The notes beneath the pieces are model-generated. The model did not search any database, was not told where the DNA came from, and saw only the letters and a list, made by a program, of their open reading frames with translations. From contig NZ_JADPKT010000007.1 in the NCBI RefSeq assembly GCF_023074075.1, positions 1 to 64,000 of the forward strand: a stretch of DNA of 64,000 nucleotides. The letters are read 5' to 3'. Made by a program: the position numbers and the translations under genes. This DNA comes from Bradyrhizobium sp. 138. GTDB lineage: Bacteria > Pseudomonadota > Alphaproteobacteria > Rhizobiales > Xanthobacteraceae. Position 1 is the first letter of the stretch. The number at the start of each line of letters is the position of its first letter. Positions 1 through 8,412 of the stretch are shown here, in pieces.

Positions 1-424
1 GCGGCATTTGGTGGCGGCTTCCATTGCGCCACACTCGACGTCCGACGGCGCGGCACATTGAAGAGCTATTTTTGAACCGACTTCCAACACGTCTCGTCGC
101 ACCGTTCTGCCTAAGTGGTGATTTCAGTCCGATCATGCCCAATAGAATAAAGCCGATGCAGGTAAGCCTAAGCAACGTCAGGGGCTCGTTAAATAGATAG
201 ATGCCGAGCGCCGTGGTGCCAACAGTGCCAATGCCTGTCCACACCACATAGGCTGTACCGACCGGCAGCGACTTAAGGGCGATTCCGAGGAACCCAATAC
301 TGGCCGCCATAGCGACAATTGTGCCGATTGTCGGTAAAACGCGCGCGAAGCCTTCCGTGAATTTGAGACCGATCGCCCAGGCGATTTCACACAGGCCAGC
401 AACGAGCGGTAAGAGCCAAGCCAT
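1..424 (-). CDS. SMR-family exporter, SugE/Gdx type (partial, runs off left edge)
   Basis: Reading the minus strand from the ATG at 422-424 gives a clear small multidrug resistance protein: MAWLLPLVAGLCEIAWAIGL at the start with the conserved membrane Glu at residue 13, then LPVGTAYVVWTGIGTVGTTA in the third helix, and a fourth helix ending near Lys101. The WAIGLK and TGIG motifs favour the SugE/Gdx branch (guanidinium or quaternary-ammonium export as a dimer of four-helix subunits in the inner membrane). The family normally stops near residue 105. Here the frame stays open for at least 37 more codons to the window edge, giving an Arg/Ser-rich tail that does not look like SMR sequence. The native stop may have been lost by mutation. 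An AGGG motif precedes the start. Confidence is high for the family and low for the exact 3' end. Confidence 0.85.
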   Translation of the reverse strand, partial: MAWLLPLVAGLCEIAWAIGLKFTEGFARVLPTIGTIVAMAASIGFLGIALKSLPVGTAYVVWTGIGTVGTTALGIYLFNEPLTLLRLTCIGFILLGMIGLKSPLRQNGATRRVGSRFKNSSSMCRAVGRRVWRNGSRHQMP

Positions 425-684
425 GGGAATGACCCTAAACGCTTGAACCACGAGCAATCTCTCTCAGGGTATGTTCCAAATCAATGCTTTGAAAGTTTTG
501 TAGTAGGATCGGGCTTAGGGCTGGCCCCAAAGAGATCGAGCATTGCCCGCACACCGTCTTGGTCGTCTGCAACCACCGCACTGCTAACGGCGCAAGAGTC
601 GGCTTGGGGTCAGGAGCAGACGATCGCGGCCAAGCCAAGTGACTTCCGCTGGCCGTTGCAACCCGACGCTGATGAGGACACGCC
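425..684. other. intergenic gap between SMR gene and lpxB
   Basis: I see no convincing gene. Short open frames exist on both strands, but none has a ribosome-binding site with a recognisable product. A minus-strand open stretch that begins with a possible GTG and ends in TTKLSKH could be a gene remnant. I could not recognise a guanidine riboswitch upstream of the SMR gene. Confidence 0.4.
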
Positions 685-1869
685 CTAGCTCGTTCGCCTG
701 CCCCTACGCATCGTTGCCAGCACGATGTCGGCGGCGAGCACGCTCGGCAATTTGTTGCCGGTGGACATGATCTGATCGAGCTGGGCGAAGGCCTCGACCT
801 GATGCCGGCGCAGCGGCGAATCCGTCAGCAACTCGGCGAGCGCCGGTGCCAGATTCTCCGACGTGCAGTCCTCCTGCAGGAACTCCGGAATCACGTCCTT
901 GCCGATCACGAGATTGGCAAGGATCACCGAGGAGACGCGGATCGCGCGGCGCAGGATGAAGGCCTCGATGGCGCCGACGCGATAGGCCGTCACCATCGGA
1001 ATGCCCGACAGCGCAAGCTCCAGCGTCACCGTGCCGGATTTGGCCAGCGCGGCCCGCGCGATGCGGAACGCGGCGCGCCGCTCATTTTCGCCGATCACGA
1101 TCTGCGGCTTGACCGGCCAGTTCGCGATGCCTTCGCGGATGGTGGCTTCGAGATGCGGCATGGTCGGCAGCAGCAGCTCGAACGCGTGCCCTTCCGTCTG
1201 CAAGCGGCCGAGCGTTGCGCCGAACACCGCGAGATGGTGCCTGACCTCGCTGCGACGGCTGCCGGGCAGCACCAGCAGCACCGGCGGCTCGCCGGCGCGG
1301 CGCACCTGCTCCTCCGCATTCGGCCGCAACGACGGCAATTGCTCGATGAGGGGATGGCCGACATAGCTGCATGGCGGCCCGCCGAGCTTGCGGTATTCCT
1401 CCGGCTCGAACGGCAACAAACCGAGCACATGGTCGACGTAGCCGAGCATGGTCCGCGCCCGTCCCGGCCGCCAAGCCCACAGCTGCGGCGAGACGTAATC
1501 GACGACCGGGATCGCGGGATTCTTCGCGCGCACGCGGCGGGCGACGCGATGGGTGAAATCCGGGCTGTCGATGATGACGAGCGCGTCGGGCGCCGCCTCC
1601 AGCACAGCCTCCGCCGTCTTGCGGATCAACCGCAGGATCTTCGGCAATTGCTGCACCACCGCGGCGAAGCCGACGATCGACAGCTCCTCGATCGGAAACA
1701 GCGATTCCAGCCCCTCGCGCGCCATGGTGCGGCCGCCGACCCCGACGAACTCTACGCCGTCGCCGAGGCGCTGGCGCAGCACCTTCATCAAGGCGCTGCC
1801 GAGCCGATCGCCGGATTCCTCGGTGGCGATCAGGAAGATCTTGCGCTTGGGATCGCTCGACTGCATCAC
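685..1869 (-). CDS. lpxB: lipid-A-disaccharide synthase
   Basis: A 394-residue GT19 glycosyltransferase that condenses UDP-2,3-diacylglucosamine with 2,3-diacylglucosamine-1-phosphate to form the tetraacyl disaccharide of lipid A, at the inner face of the cytoplasmic membrane. Family motifs are visible: an N-terminal ATEESGDRLGSALMK, VDYVSPQLWAWRPGR near the middle, LLVLPGSRRSEV, and the acceptor/UDP region AKSGTVTLELALSGIPMVTAYR. Length is normal. The gene overlaps lpxI upstream by four bases (ATGA type) and is the last gene of the lpx block. The second of two adjacent Met codons is an equally possible start. Confidence 0.97.
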   Translation of the reverse strand: MMQSSDPKRKIFLIATEESGDRLGSALMKVLRQRLGDGVEFVGVGGRTMAREGLESLFPIEELSIVGFAAVVQQLPKILRLIRKTAEAVLEAAPDALVIIDSPDFTHRVARRVRAKNPAIPVVDYVSPQLWAWRPGRARTMLGYVDHVLGLLPFEPEEYRKLGGPPCSYVGHPLIEQLPSLRPNAEEQVRRAGEPPVLLVLPGSRRSEVRHHLAVFGATLGRLQTEGHAFELLLPTMPHLEATIREGIANWPVKPQIVIGENERRAAFRIARAALAKSGTVTLELALSGIPMVTAYRVGAIEAFILRRAIRVSSVILANLVIGKDVIPEFLQEDCTSENLAPALAELLTDSPLRRHQVEAFAQLDQIMSTGNKLPSVLAADIVLATMRRGRRTS

Positions 1870-2723
1870 GCCGGCAGGCCAATGACGAAGAGATATTTCG
1901 CGTCGGCGAGCGCGATCATCGCCTGCGGCTCGGCGGCGATGGTGTTGCCGGCGATGACGGCGATGCCGGCCAAGCCCGCGGCGGCAACACCTTCGAGCGT
2001 GCGCGGCCCGATCGTCGGCAGGTCGAAGCGCAGATCCTGGCCACTCTTGGGCGCCTTCACCAGCACGCCGCGGCCCATGGCGGCGCGGATGCGCCCCTCC
2101 TCACGCAGCCGCGCCACGCGCGCGAGCAGCGCGTCGGTGCCCTCGATGTCCTCGACCGCCACCACATGGCCGTCGATCACCACCGCGGCCTGGCCGATGT
2201 CGAACGGTCCGAGCGCAGTCAGCACCGCACGGCCGCGCGCGATGTCGGTCTTGCTGTTGTCGTTCGGCCAGGCGCGGCTGATGCAGCCCTCGGGCATCAG
2301 GAGATCCGGTGCGACGTCCTTGATGCCGACCATGCGAAAGCCGTCCTGCTCGAGGAGGCGGCCGACGCCGGACAAGAGATGATCGTCGCCGCCGCGAAAG
2401 GCGCGGATGACGTTGCCGAGCAGGCGCAGCGTCTTGACGTCGAACCGGATCTCCGCAAGCGAAGGCCGCACCAAGGTGCCGATGAAGATCAGGTCGCGGC
2501 AGCCCTCCTCGCGGAACAGCCGCATCGCACGGCCGAGCTGGCCGACCGAGATCCAGCGGTGGCGGAACTTCTCCACCCGCGCCGGATCGCAGGCCCCCCG
2601 CAGCGGAAACAGCACCGGCGTGATGCCGCGTGCGGCGAGCGAATCGGCGACCGCGAACGGCATCGCGCCGCCGCCGGCGACGATGCCGACCGGCGAGGAA
2701 ATCTCCGACGCCGCCGATGTCAT
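1866..2723 (-). CDS. lpxI: UDP-2,3-diacylglucosamine diphosphatase, LpxI type
   Basis: A 285-residue protein of the LpxI (formerly DUF1009) family, the alphaproteobacterial replacement for LpxH. It hydrolyses UDP-2,3-diacylglucosamine to lipid X plus UMP, the step just before LpxB. The N-terminus GIVAGGGAMPFAVADSLAAR and the C-terminal region with DLPTIGPRTLEGVAAAGLAGIAV are typical. The open frame extends much further upstream, but that part lies inside lpxA, so I chose the ATG at 2721-2723, just after the lpxA stop. An alternative ATG lies at 2733-2735. It overlaps lpxB by four bases, indicating translational coupling. Confidence 0.93.
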   Translation of the reverse strand: MTSAASEISSPVGIVAGGGAMPFAVADSLAARGITPVLFPLRGACDPARVEKFRHRWISVGQLGRAMRLFREEGCRDLIFIGTLVRPSLAEIRFDVKTLRLLGNVIRAFRGGDDHLLSGVGRLLEQDGFRMVGIKDVAPDLLMPEGCISRAWPNDNSKTDIARGRAVLTALGPFDIGQAAVVIDGHVVAVEDIEGTDALLARVARLREEGRIRAAMGRGVLVKAPKSGQDLRFDLPTIGPRTLEGVAAAGLAGIAVIAGNTIAAEPQAMIALADAKYLFVIGLPA

Positions 2724-2742
2724 GCCCGCGGCCATCCCAAGA

Positions 2743-3534
2743 TCACTTCGTAATAGCGGGAAGACAGAGCGGGCGCTTGCCCTTGCCGATGAAGTCGAGA
2801 ATCTCGGCAATCGCCGGATCCTCGCCCGCGAGCGGCCTGGATGCCTCCAGCCGCTCGGCGAAGGTGCCCGGTCCGTGGAAGAGCTTTTGGTAGAACCCAC
2901 GCACGGTCGCGAGCCGCTGCTTGGTGAACTTGCGCCGCTTCATGCCGATCAGGTTGAGGCCCTCAAGCACGGCGTATTGGCCGTTGACGAGGCCAAACGG
3001 GATGATGTCGTCGCGCACACCACACACGCCGCCAACCATGACCTGCGGCCCGATGCGGGTAAATTGATGCACGGCGGACAGTCCGCCGATGAAGACGAAG
3101 TCGCCAATCTCGCAATGACCGCCGAGCGTTGCCGACGTCGCGAAGATGACGTCATTGCCGACATGGCAATCGTGGCCGACATGGCTGCAGTTCATGAAAT
3201 AGCCGCGGTCGCCAACCGTGGTGACCCCGCCGCCGGCGACGGTGCCGGCGTTCATGGTCACGGATTCGCGGATGGTGCAGCCCGAGCCGATCTTGAGCTG
3301 TGTCAGCTCGCCTCGATAGCTGAGCGACTGCGGCGGTGTGCCGAGCGAGGCGAACGGGTAGATGGTGCAATCGTCGCCGATCGTGGTCTGCGCGGTGATA
3401 TGCACATGCCCGATCAGCTTGCAATTCTTGCCGATCACGACGTTGGGGCCGATGATGCAATAGGGCCCGATCTCGGTGCCCTCGCCGATCACGGCGCCGT
3501 CCGCGATCCGTGCGGTGGGATCAATCTTGCTCAT
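2743..3534 (-). CDS. lpxA: acyl-ACP--UDP-N-acetylglucosamine O-acyltransferase
   Basis: First committed enzyme of lipid A synthesis: it transfers 3-hydroxyacyl from ACP to O-3 of UDP-GlcNAc in the cytoplasm. The protein is about 263 residues. Hexapeptide repeats of the left-handed beta-helix (PTARIADGAVIGEGTEIGPY, PNVVIGKNCKLIGHVHI) fill the N-terminal two thirds, the catalytic His lies in NCSHVGHDCHVGND, and a helical C-terminus with FTKQRLATVRGFYQKLF follows. The ATG at 3532-3534 is chosen over a TTG nine bases upstream. In many bacteria fabZ directly precedes lpxA. Here an opposite-strand gene separates them. Confidence 0.96.
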   Translation of the reverse strand: MSKIDPTARIADGAVIGEGTEIGPYCIIGPNVVIGKNCKLIGHVHITAQTTIGDDCTIYPFASLGTPPQSLSYRGELTQLKIGSGCTIRESVTMNAGTVAGGGVTTVGDRGYFMNCSHVGHDCHVGNDVIFATSATLGGHCEIGDFVFIGGLSAVHQFTRIGPQVMVGGVCGVRDDIIPFGLVNGQYAVLEGLNLIGMKRRKFTKQRLATVRGFYQKLFHGPGTFAERLEASRPLAGEDPAIAEILDFIGKGKRPLCLPAITK

Positions 3535-3659
3535 CAAACCCAATCTTACTCGTCAAGAATGTCTGGTTATCTACTGAAGTCGCTCAGTTTTCCGGTGGTT
3601 AGCGCGACTATGCCCGATCTGTCCAGTGACGTATCATCTCTAGCTGTTTCAAGTACCGG

Positions 3660-4034
3660 ATGAGGCGGCCGTCCCGGTCCGTCAACACGTTCAAGCGGAG
3701 CTTCAGCACCGTGGTCAGGGCCTTGGCACTTCTCTTCGCACAGCTCGCGGCCGCGCCGATCGTGTCCGAGACGGTCGAGACCGGCGATCGCCGGCCCATC
3801 GACCTCACGACATTCGAATGCCGTGACATCAGCCGCAGCACGGTGCTTCAGCGTGTCTGCTACGACCCCGCGCAGCACGATCTCGTCGTCGCGACTGGCG
3901 GCTTCTATGCGCGCTACTGCGGCGTCGCGGCCGAGACAGTCGACCGCCTTCTGGGCGCGCCATCCATGGGTCAATTCTTCAACCGGCATATCAGGCGCGA
4001 GGCCGCCGGCAGCCGCTACGATTGCAGCGCGTAA
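3660..4034 (+). CDS. KTSC-domain protein, probably exported
   Basis: A 124-residue plus-strand frame between lpxA and fabZ, both of which are on the minus strand. The C-terminal 75 residues fit the KTSC domain pattern: DISRSTVLQRVCYDPAQHDL, then GGFYARYCGV (the Y.Y/GV motif), then a helix and MGQFFNRHIRREA. KTSC proteins are small and their biochemical role is not settled; some are linked to lysyl-tRNA synthetase. The first 40 residues contain an Arg/Lys-rich start and a hydrophobic run (VRALALLFAQLAAA), suggesting a signal peptide or membrane anchor. The exact start is uncertain. The gene is transcribed against the envelope operon. Confidence 0.72.
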   Translation: MRRPSRSVNTFKRSFSTVVRALALLFAQLAAAPIVSETVETGDRRPIDLTTFECRDISRSTVLQRVCYDPAQHDLVVATGGFYARYCGVAAETVDRLLGAPSMGQFFNRHIRREAAGSRYDCSA

Positions 4035-4052
4035 GCCTCGGCCTGAAGCCGC

Positions 4053-4514
4053 TCAGTCCGTCAGCATGGCGCCGACATCGGCTTCCGCAACCACCTGCCC
4101 GTTGACCTTGGCGTCGCCGTGAAACCACCACATGGCCTTGCGCCGGCCGAGCGAGCGCATGTGGTACTCGATGGTGTCACCGGGCAGCACGGGCTTGCGG
4201 AACTTGCACTTGTCGATGGTGAGAAAATAGACCGCCCGCGGCTTCTCGGTGCCTTCGACCGACTTGATGCCGATCACGCCCGCGGTCTGCGCCATTGCTT
4301 CGATCATCATGACGCCGGGATAGACCGGGCGCTCCGGGAAATGCCCCTGGAAGGCCGGCTCGTTGAAGGTGACGTTCTTGATGCCGATGCCGCTGTAGTC
4401 GGCGCGGATATTGATCACGCGGTCGATCAGCAGCATCGGAAAGCGGTGCGGCAGGGTCTGGAGGATCGCGTTGATATCCACCAGCTCGAACTTAACAGGT
4501 GATTCCGCCGTCAT
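4053..4514 (-). CDS. fabZ: 3-hydroxyacyl-[acyl-carrier-protein] dehydratase
   Basis: A 153-residue hot-dog fold dehydratase converting 3-hydroxyacyl-ACP to trans-2-enoyl-ACP in type II fatty acid synthesis, which also balances the 3-hydroxyacyl-ACP supply for LpxA and LpxD. Key residues are visible: [13 protein letters not shown] near residues 21-33, catalytic His58 in [22 protein letters not shown] and Glu72 in the same segment. Length is typical. It overlaps the end of lpxD by four bases (ATGA). Confidence 0.97.
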   Translation of the reverse strand: MTAESPVKFELVDINAILQTLPHRFPMLLIDRVINIRADYSGIGIKNVTFNEPAFQGHFPERPVYPGVMMIEAMAQTAGVIGIKSVEGTEKPRAVYFLTIDKCKFRKPVLPGDTIEYHMRSLGRRKAMWWFHGDAKVNGQVVAEADVGAMLTD

Positions 4515-5578
4515 TCCCGTCCCTCGTCCTTCGCATCGGCCTTACTGTCGCGCACCAGGCGTTCCACCGCGATGATCTCCTTGAACCACTGCTTGGTCGG
4601 TTTGGCAAAAAAGCCACCCCAGCGTCCGCCTGCGGGGATGTCGTCCTTGACGCCGCTCATCGCGGTGACCTGGGCCCCATCTCCGATCTTGAGGTGGTTG
4701 TTGATGCCAACCTTTGCTCCCAGCGCCACGTTGTCGCCGATGGTCAGGCTGCCGGCGAGCCCGATCTGAGCCGCCAGCAGGCAATTCCGGCCGATGGTCA
4801 CATTGTGGCCGATCTGGACCTGATTGTCGATTTTGGTGCCCTCCCCGATCACGGTGTCACGCAAGGACCCGCGATCGATAGTGGTGCCGGCGCCGACCTC
4901 GACATTGTTCTGGATCAGCACCCGGCCGGTCTGCGGCACTTTCAGATGGCCCTCGGGGCCGAAGAAGATGAAGCCGTAGCCGTCCTGGCCGATCGAGCAG
5001 CCGGGATGGATCAGCACGTCGTTGCCGATCAGGGCGCACTGGATGGCTGTGCGGGCGCCGACATTGCAGTCCCGGCCGATCTTGACCCCGGGGCCGATCA
5101 CCGCCCCGGCGCCGACCACCGTGCCGCTGCCGATCTCGACGTCCGGGCCGATCACTGCCAGCGGATCGACGATCACGCCGTCCTCGAGCCGGGCCGTGGG
5201 GTCGATGATCGCGGACGGCGCGATGCCGTCATTGCCGACCCAGGATTGCGGCCTGAGCGCGTCGCCATGCCATTCCCGGGCGAGCCTGACGAAGGCCCGG
5301 AACGGCTGCGCCACCCGCAGCACGGCCACATGCGCGGGCACCTGCGCCTCGAAGCGCGGGCTTACCAGGCATGCGCCGGCTTTGGTCGCCTTGAGCTCGT
5401 CGGCGTATTTCAGATTGTCGAAGAACGCCAAATGCATCGGGCCTGCTTCGTCGAGCGAAGCAAGGCCCGTGATGATGTGGCCGCCCCGGCCGGGATCGAC
5501 CAGCTGCGCCTGAGTCAGCGCGGCAATGTCAGCCAGCGCTGAGGCAGGCGGTTTTGTGAAGAAGATCGGCTGCGCCAT
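4511..5578 (-). CDS. lpxD: UDP-3-O-(3-hydroxyacyl)glucosamine N-acyltransferase
   Basis: A 355-residue trimeric left-handed beta-helix enzyme that adds the N-linked 3-hydroxyacyl chain in the third step of lipid A synthesis. An N-terminal uridine-binding domain (residues about 1-100, with [20 protein letters not shown]) is followed by many hexapeptide repeats ([36 protein letters not shown]). The catalytic His segment is [15 protein letters not shown], and the C-terminus is helical. The position between bamA and fabZ is the classic arrangement. Confidence 0.97.
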   Translation of the reverse strand: MAQPIFFTKPPASALADIAALTQAQLVDPGRGGHIITGLASLDEAGPMHLAFFDNLKYADELKATKAGACLVSPRFEAQVPAHVAVLRVAQPFRAFVRLAREWHGDALRPQSWVGNDGIAPSAIIDPTARLEDGVIVDPLAVIGPDVEIGSGTVVGAGAVIGPGVKIGRDCNVGARTAIQCALIGNDVLIHPGCSIGQDGYGFIFFGPEGHLKVPQTGRVLIQNNVEVGAGTTIDRGSLRDTVIGEGTKIDNQVQIGHNVTIGRNCLLAAQIGLAGSLTIGDNVALGAKVGINNHLKIGDGAQVTAMSGVKDDIPAGGRWGGFFAKPTKQWFKEIIAVERLVRDSKADAKDEGRE

Positions 5579-5703
5579 TCCACCCCGTCGCGGTCCGGCT
5601 TCGGCATGAAGCGGTCAGGCCGCATCATGCCCCATCTCTTGGAATGGCACGATCCCTTTCGGAAACCGGCTCCAGTGATCCGGATCGTGCCGTGCTGATC
5701 GAA

Positions 5704-8226
5704 CTAGAACGTGGTGCCGCCGCCGAACCGGAACTCCTGCGTGCGGTCGTACTTGCCCTTGCTGAGCGGCACGGCGTAGTCAAAGCGCAGCGGGCCGAAC
5801 GGCGACTGCCAGATCAGGCCGACACCGACCGACGAGCGCACCACCTTGCTGTCGTCATAGACGAGGCCGGTACAGGTGCCGGTGGACGACGGATTGACGC
5901 TCGACGGGATACAGCCGGGCACATTGACCTCGTTGGTCGTGGTCCAGCTCGTCGGTCCCCTATAATCGTAGAGGCCGCCGGCGTCGGCATAGACCGCGCC
6001 CTTCAGACCCACTTCCTTCGGCAGGAACCAGAACGGCATCTGCAATTCGAGCGAAGCACCCCAGTACTTGGTGCCGCCGAGCGCATCCTGCGTACCAAAG
6101 GGGTTCAAGTCGCGCGGGCCGATGCCGTTCGGGGCAAAGCCGCGGACCAGATTCGGACCCATCTGGAAGTGATCGAGCATCCGCAGATCATCGTTGATCT
6201 TGGTCAGAATACCGCCTTGGAGACGGACGAGACCGACGATGTCAGACACCAGCGGAGCATAGTACTTTCCGTCCGCGACGGTCTTCAGATAGGAGACGTC
6301 GCCGCCGACACCGGCGAAGTCCTGCCGGAAGTCGATGAGCAGACCGTCGGTGGGGTTCTTGTTGTTGTCCAGCGTGTTGTAGGTCAGCGTGTAGCCGAGC
6401 GCCGAGGTCAGGGTCTTGCCGTTGGCAAGCTCCTTGCGCACCGGCAGCGAGGCTTCGCCGTCGTAGTAGCAGCCGAGGCCGTTGGTCGCGCTGAGATCCG
6501 GGACGCCGCCATTGGCAGCGGAGAAGGCTGGGCTTGTATTGCCCGCAACGCCGTTATTCAAACAGTTCGCCAGGTAGCCCGGCAGCGAGATTTCCTGCTG
6601 GTAGATCGAGTAGCGCAGCTGGAGCGACAGATCTTCGCGCAGGGAGAAGCCGAGGCGCGGCGAGAAGCCCAGCGTCTTGGTGCCGTAGGAGATGTAGTTG
6701 TTGGCGAGTTGCTGGCGCTGATAGAGGTCGAGGCCGAGCGCGACGCGGTAATCGAGCAGATATGGCTCGACGAACGACAGCGAGTAGCCGCGGGCATATT
6801 GGCCATAGGTCACCGACGCTTTGGCGAACAGGCCGCGGCCGAGCAGATTGCGCTCGGAGATCGAGACTTCGGCCAACGCGCCATCCGTGGTGGAGTAACC
6901 GCCCGAGACCGAGAAGTCGCCGGTCGATTTCTCTTCCATGTCGACGATCAGGATCACGCGGTCGCTCGACGAGCCCGGCTCCGTCGTGATCTTCACGCTC
7001 TTGAAATAGTCGAGGTTCTTCAGGCGCCGCTCGGCACGGTCGACCAGGGCGCGGTTGTAGGCATCTCCTTCCGAGATGTCGAACTCGCGGCGGATCACGT
7101 AATCGCGCGTGCGCGTGTTGCCGCGAAGGTTGATGCGCTCGATATAGGTGCGCGGGCCCTCGTCGATGTTGAACACGACGGAGACGGTGTGCGCCTCGAA
7201 ATTGCGGTCGCCGCCGGGACGGACCACGGCGAAGGCATAACCGCGGCGCGAGGCCTCGATCTGCATTTCCTCGACCGACTTCTCGACCGATTCGACGTTA
7301 TAGAGGGAGCCGACATTGACGCGGGAATAGCCGCGCATCGAGCTGGGATCGAAATTCGGAATGCTGGAGCGGAAATCGACCGCGCCGACGCGGTACTGAA
7401 CGCCTTCCTCGATCTTGAAGGTGACGTTGAAGCCCTTCTTCTCCGGATCGTATTCGGTGAGCGCGGCCACGACCTGGACGTCGGCGAAACCGTGTTTGAG
7501 ATAGAAGCGGCGGATCAGGTCGCGATCGGCCTCGACGCGATCGGGATCATAGACGTCACCGCTGCCGAGGAAGCTCAAGAGGTTCGTTTCGCGCGTCTTG
7601 ATGACATCCCTGAGACGATAGGACGAGAACGCAACGTTGCCGACGAACTCGATCGATTTGACGCCGGTCTTGGCGCCCTCCTCGACCGTGAAGATGAGAT
7701 CGACGCGGTTGTTCGGCTGCTCGATGATCTCAGGCGTGACGTGGACGTCGTAGCGGCCCGACCGGCGATAGATTTCAGCGATTCGCAGCGTGTCGGACTG
7801 CACCATGGCGCGGGAGAAGGTGCCGCGCGCCTTGGACTGAACTTCAGCGGTGAGCTGCTCGTCCTTGATCTTCTTGTTGCCCTCGAAGGCGACCCGGCCA
7901 ATCACCGGGTTTTCCACCACCGAGACGATGATCTGGCCGCCGGAGCCGCGGTTGATCCTGACGTCCTGGAACAGGCCCGTCTCGATCAACGCCTTGAGGC
8001 CGTCGTCGACGGCGGCTTGATCCAGGCGACCGCCCGGACCCGGCTTGAAATAGGAGCGGATCGTCTCCACCTCGACGCGGCGATTTCCTTCGACGGAAAT
8101 CGACTGAACGGTCTGAGCGAGCGCAGACGAAGACACAAAAACAGCCCCAACCGGGGCAACCACCGGCGCGCCGAACATGATCAGGGTTGCGAGCAAGCCC
8201 CCCCGGAGTCGCAGTCCAAACTTCAT
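5704..8226 (-). CDS. bamA: outer membrane protein assembly factor BamA
   Basis: An 840-residue Omp85-family protein, the core of the BAM complex that folds beta-barrels into the outer membrane. A signal peptide (Lys/Arg-rich start, then LLATLIMFGAPVVAPVGA and cleavage after SSALAQ) is followed by five POTRA domains to about residue 420 (for example INLRGNTRTRDYVIRREFDI). The 16-strand barrel follows, with the VRGF motif (NLVRGFAPNGIGPRDL) and a C-terminal strand ending in FRFGGGTTF. The ATG at 8224-8226 is chosen over one seven codons upstream because it begins the signal peptide. Confidence 0.97.
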   Translation of the reverse strand: MKFGLRLRGGLLATLIMFGAPVVAPVGAVFVSSSALAQTVQSISVEGNRRVEVETIRSYFKPGPGGRLDQAAVDDGLKALIETGLFQDVRINRGSGGQIIVSVVENPVIGRVAFEGNKKIKDEQLTAEVQSKARGTFSRAMVQSDTLRIAEIYRRSGRYDVHVTPEIIEQPNNRVDLIFTVEEGAKTGVKSIEFVGNVAFSSYRLRDVIKTRETNLLSFLGSGDVYDPDRVEADRDLIRRFYLKHGFADVQVVAALTEYDPEKKGFNVTFKIEEGVQYRVGAVDFRSSIPNFDPSSMRGYSRVNVGSLYNVESVEKSVEEMQIEASRRGYAFAVVRPGGDRNFEAHTVSVVFNIDEGPRTYIERINLRGNTRTRDYVIRREFDISEGDAYNRALVDRAERRLKNLDYFKSVKITTEPGSSSDRVILIVDMEEKSTGDFSVSGGYSTTDGALAEVSISERNLLGRGLFAKASVTYGQYARGYSLSFVEPYLLDYRVALGLDLYQRQQLANNYISYGTKTLGFSPRLGFSLREDLSLQLRYSIYQQEISLPGYLANCLNNGVAGNTSPAFSAANGGVPDLSATNGLGCYYDGEASLPVRKELANGKTLTSALGYTLTYNTLDNNKNPTDGLLIDFRQDFAGVGGDVSYLKTVADGKYYAPLVSDIVGLVRLQGGILTKINDDLRMLDHFQMGPNLVRGFAPNGIGPRDLNPFGTQDALGGTKYWGASLELQMPFWFLPKEVGLKGAVYADAGGLYDYRGPTSWTTTNEVNVPGCIPSSVNPSSTGTCTGLVYDDSKVVRSSVGVGLIWQSPFGPLRFDYAVPLSKGKYDRTQEFRFGGGTTF

Positions 8227-8388
8227 CGCGCAACGCGCCCTTATCATTCCGAGCCAGACCCAACCCCAACGCCGGTCTGGAGATTCCCCAAGTCGAGGCC
8301 GCTTGTAGCCAATTTCCCCGACGCCGCAAACGGCCGAAAGCGTCGTGATTTCAATTTCATTCCAAGACGTTGCTCAACAGCAACGCCA

Positions 8389-8412
8389 CAAAAAAGCCTC
8401 CATCAAGAGGCC
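8389..8412 (-). terminator. weak hairpin and T-tract at the rseP stop codon
   Basis: On the minus strand, GCCTC-TTGATG-GAGGC is followed by six T residues. The rseP TGA lies in the loop. The stem is only five base pairs, so this is more likely an attenuator between rseP and bamA than a full terminator. Confidence 0.4.

Noticed and set aside
425..560. Guanidine riboswitch upstream of the SMR gene
   Set aside because: I looked for ykkC-type conserved blocks and paired ACGR hairpins and did not find them.
435..688. Short frames on both strands between the SMR gene and lpxB
   Set aside because: No recognisable product or ribosome-binding site; at most a gene remnant.
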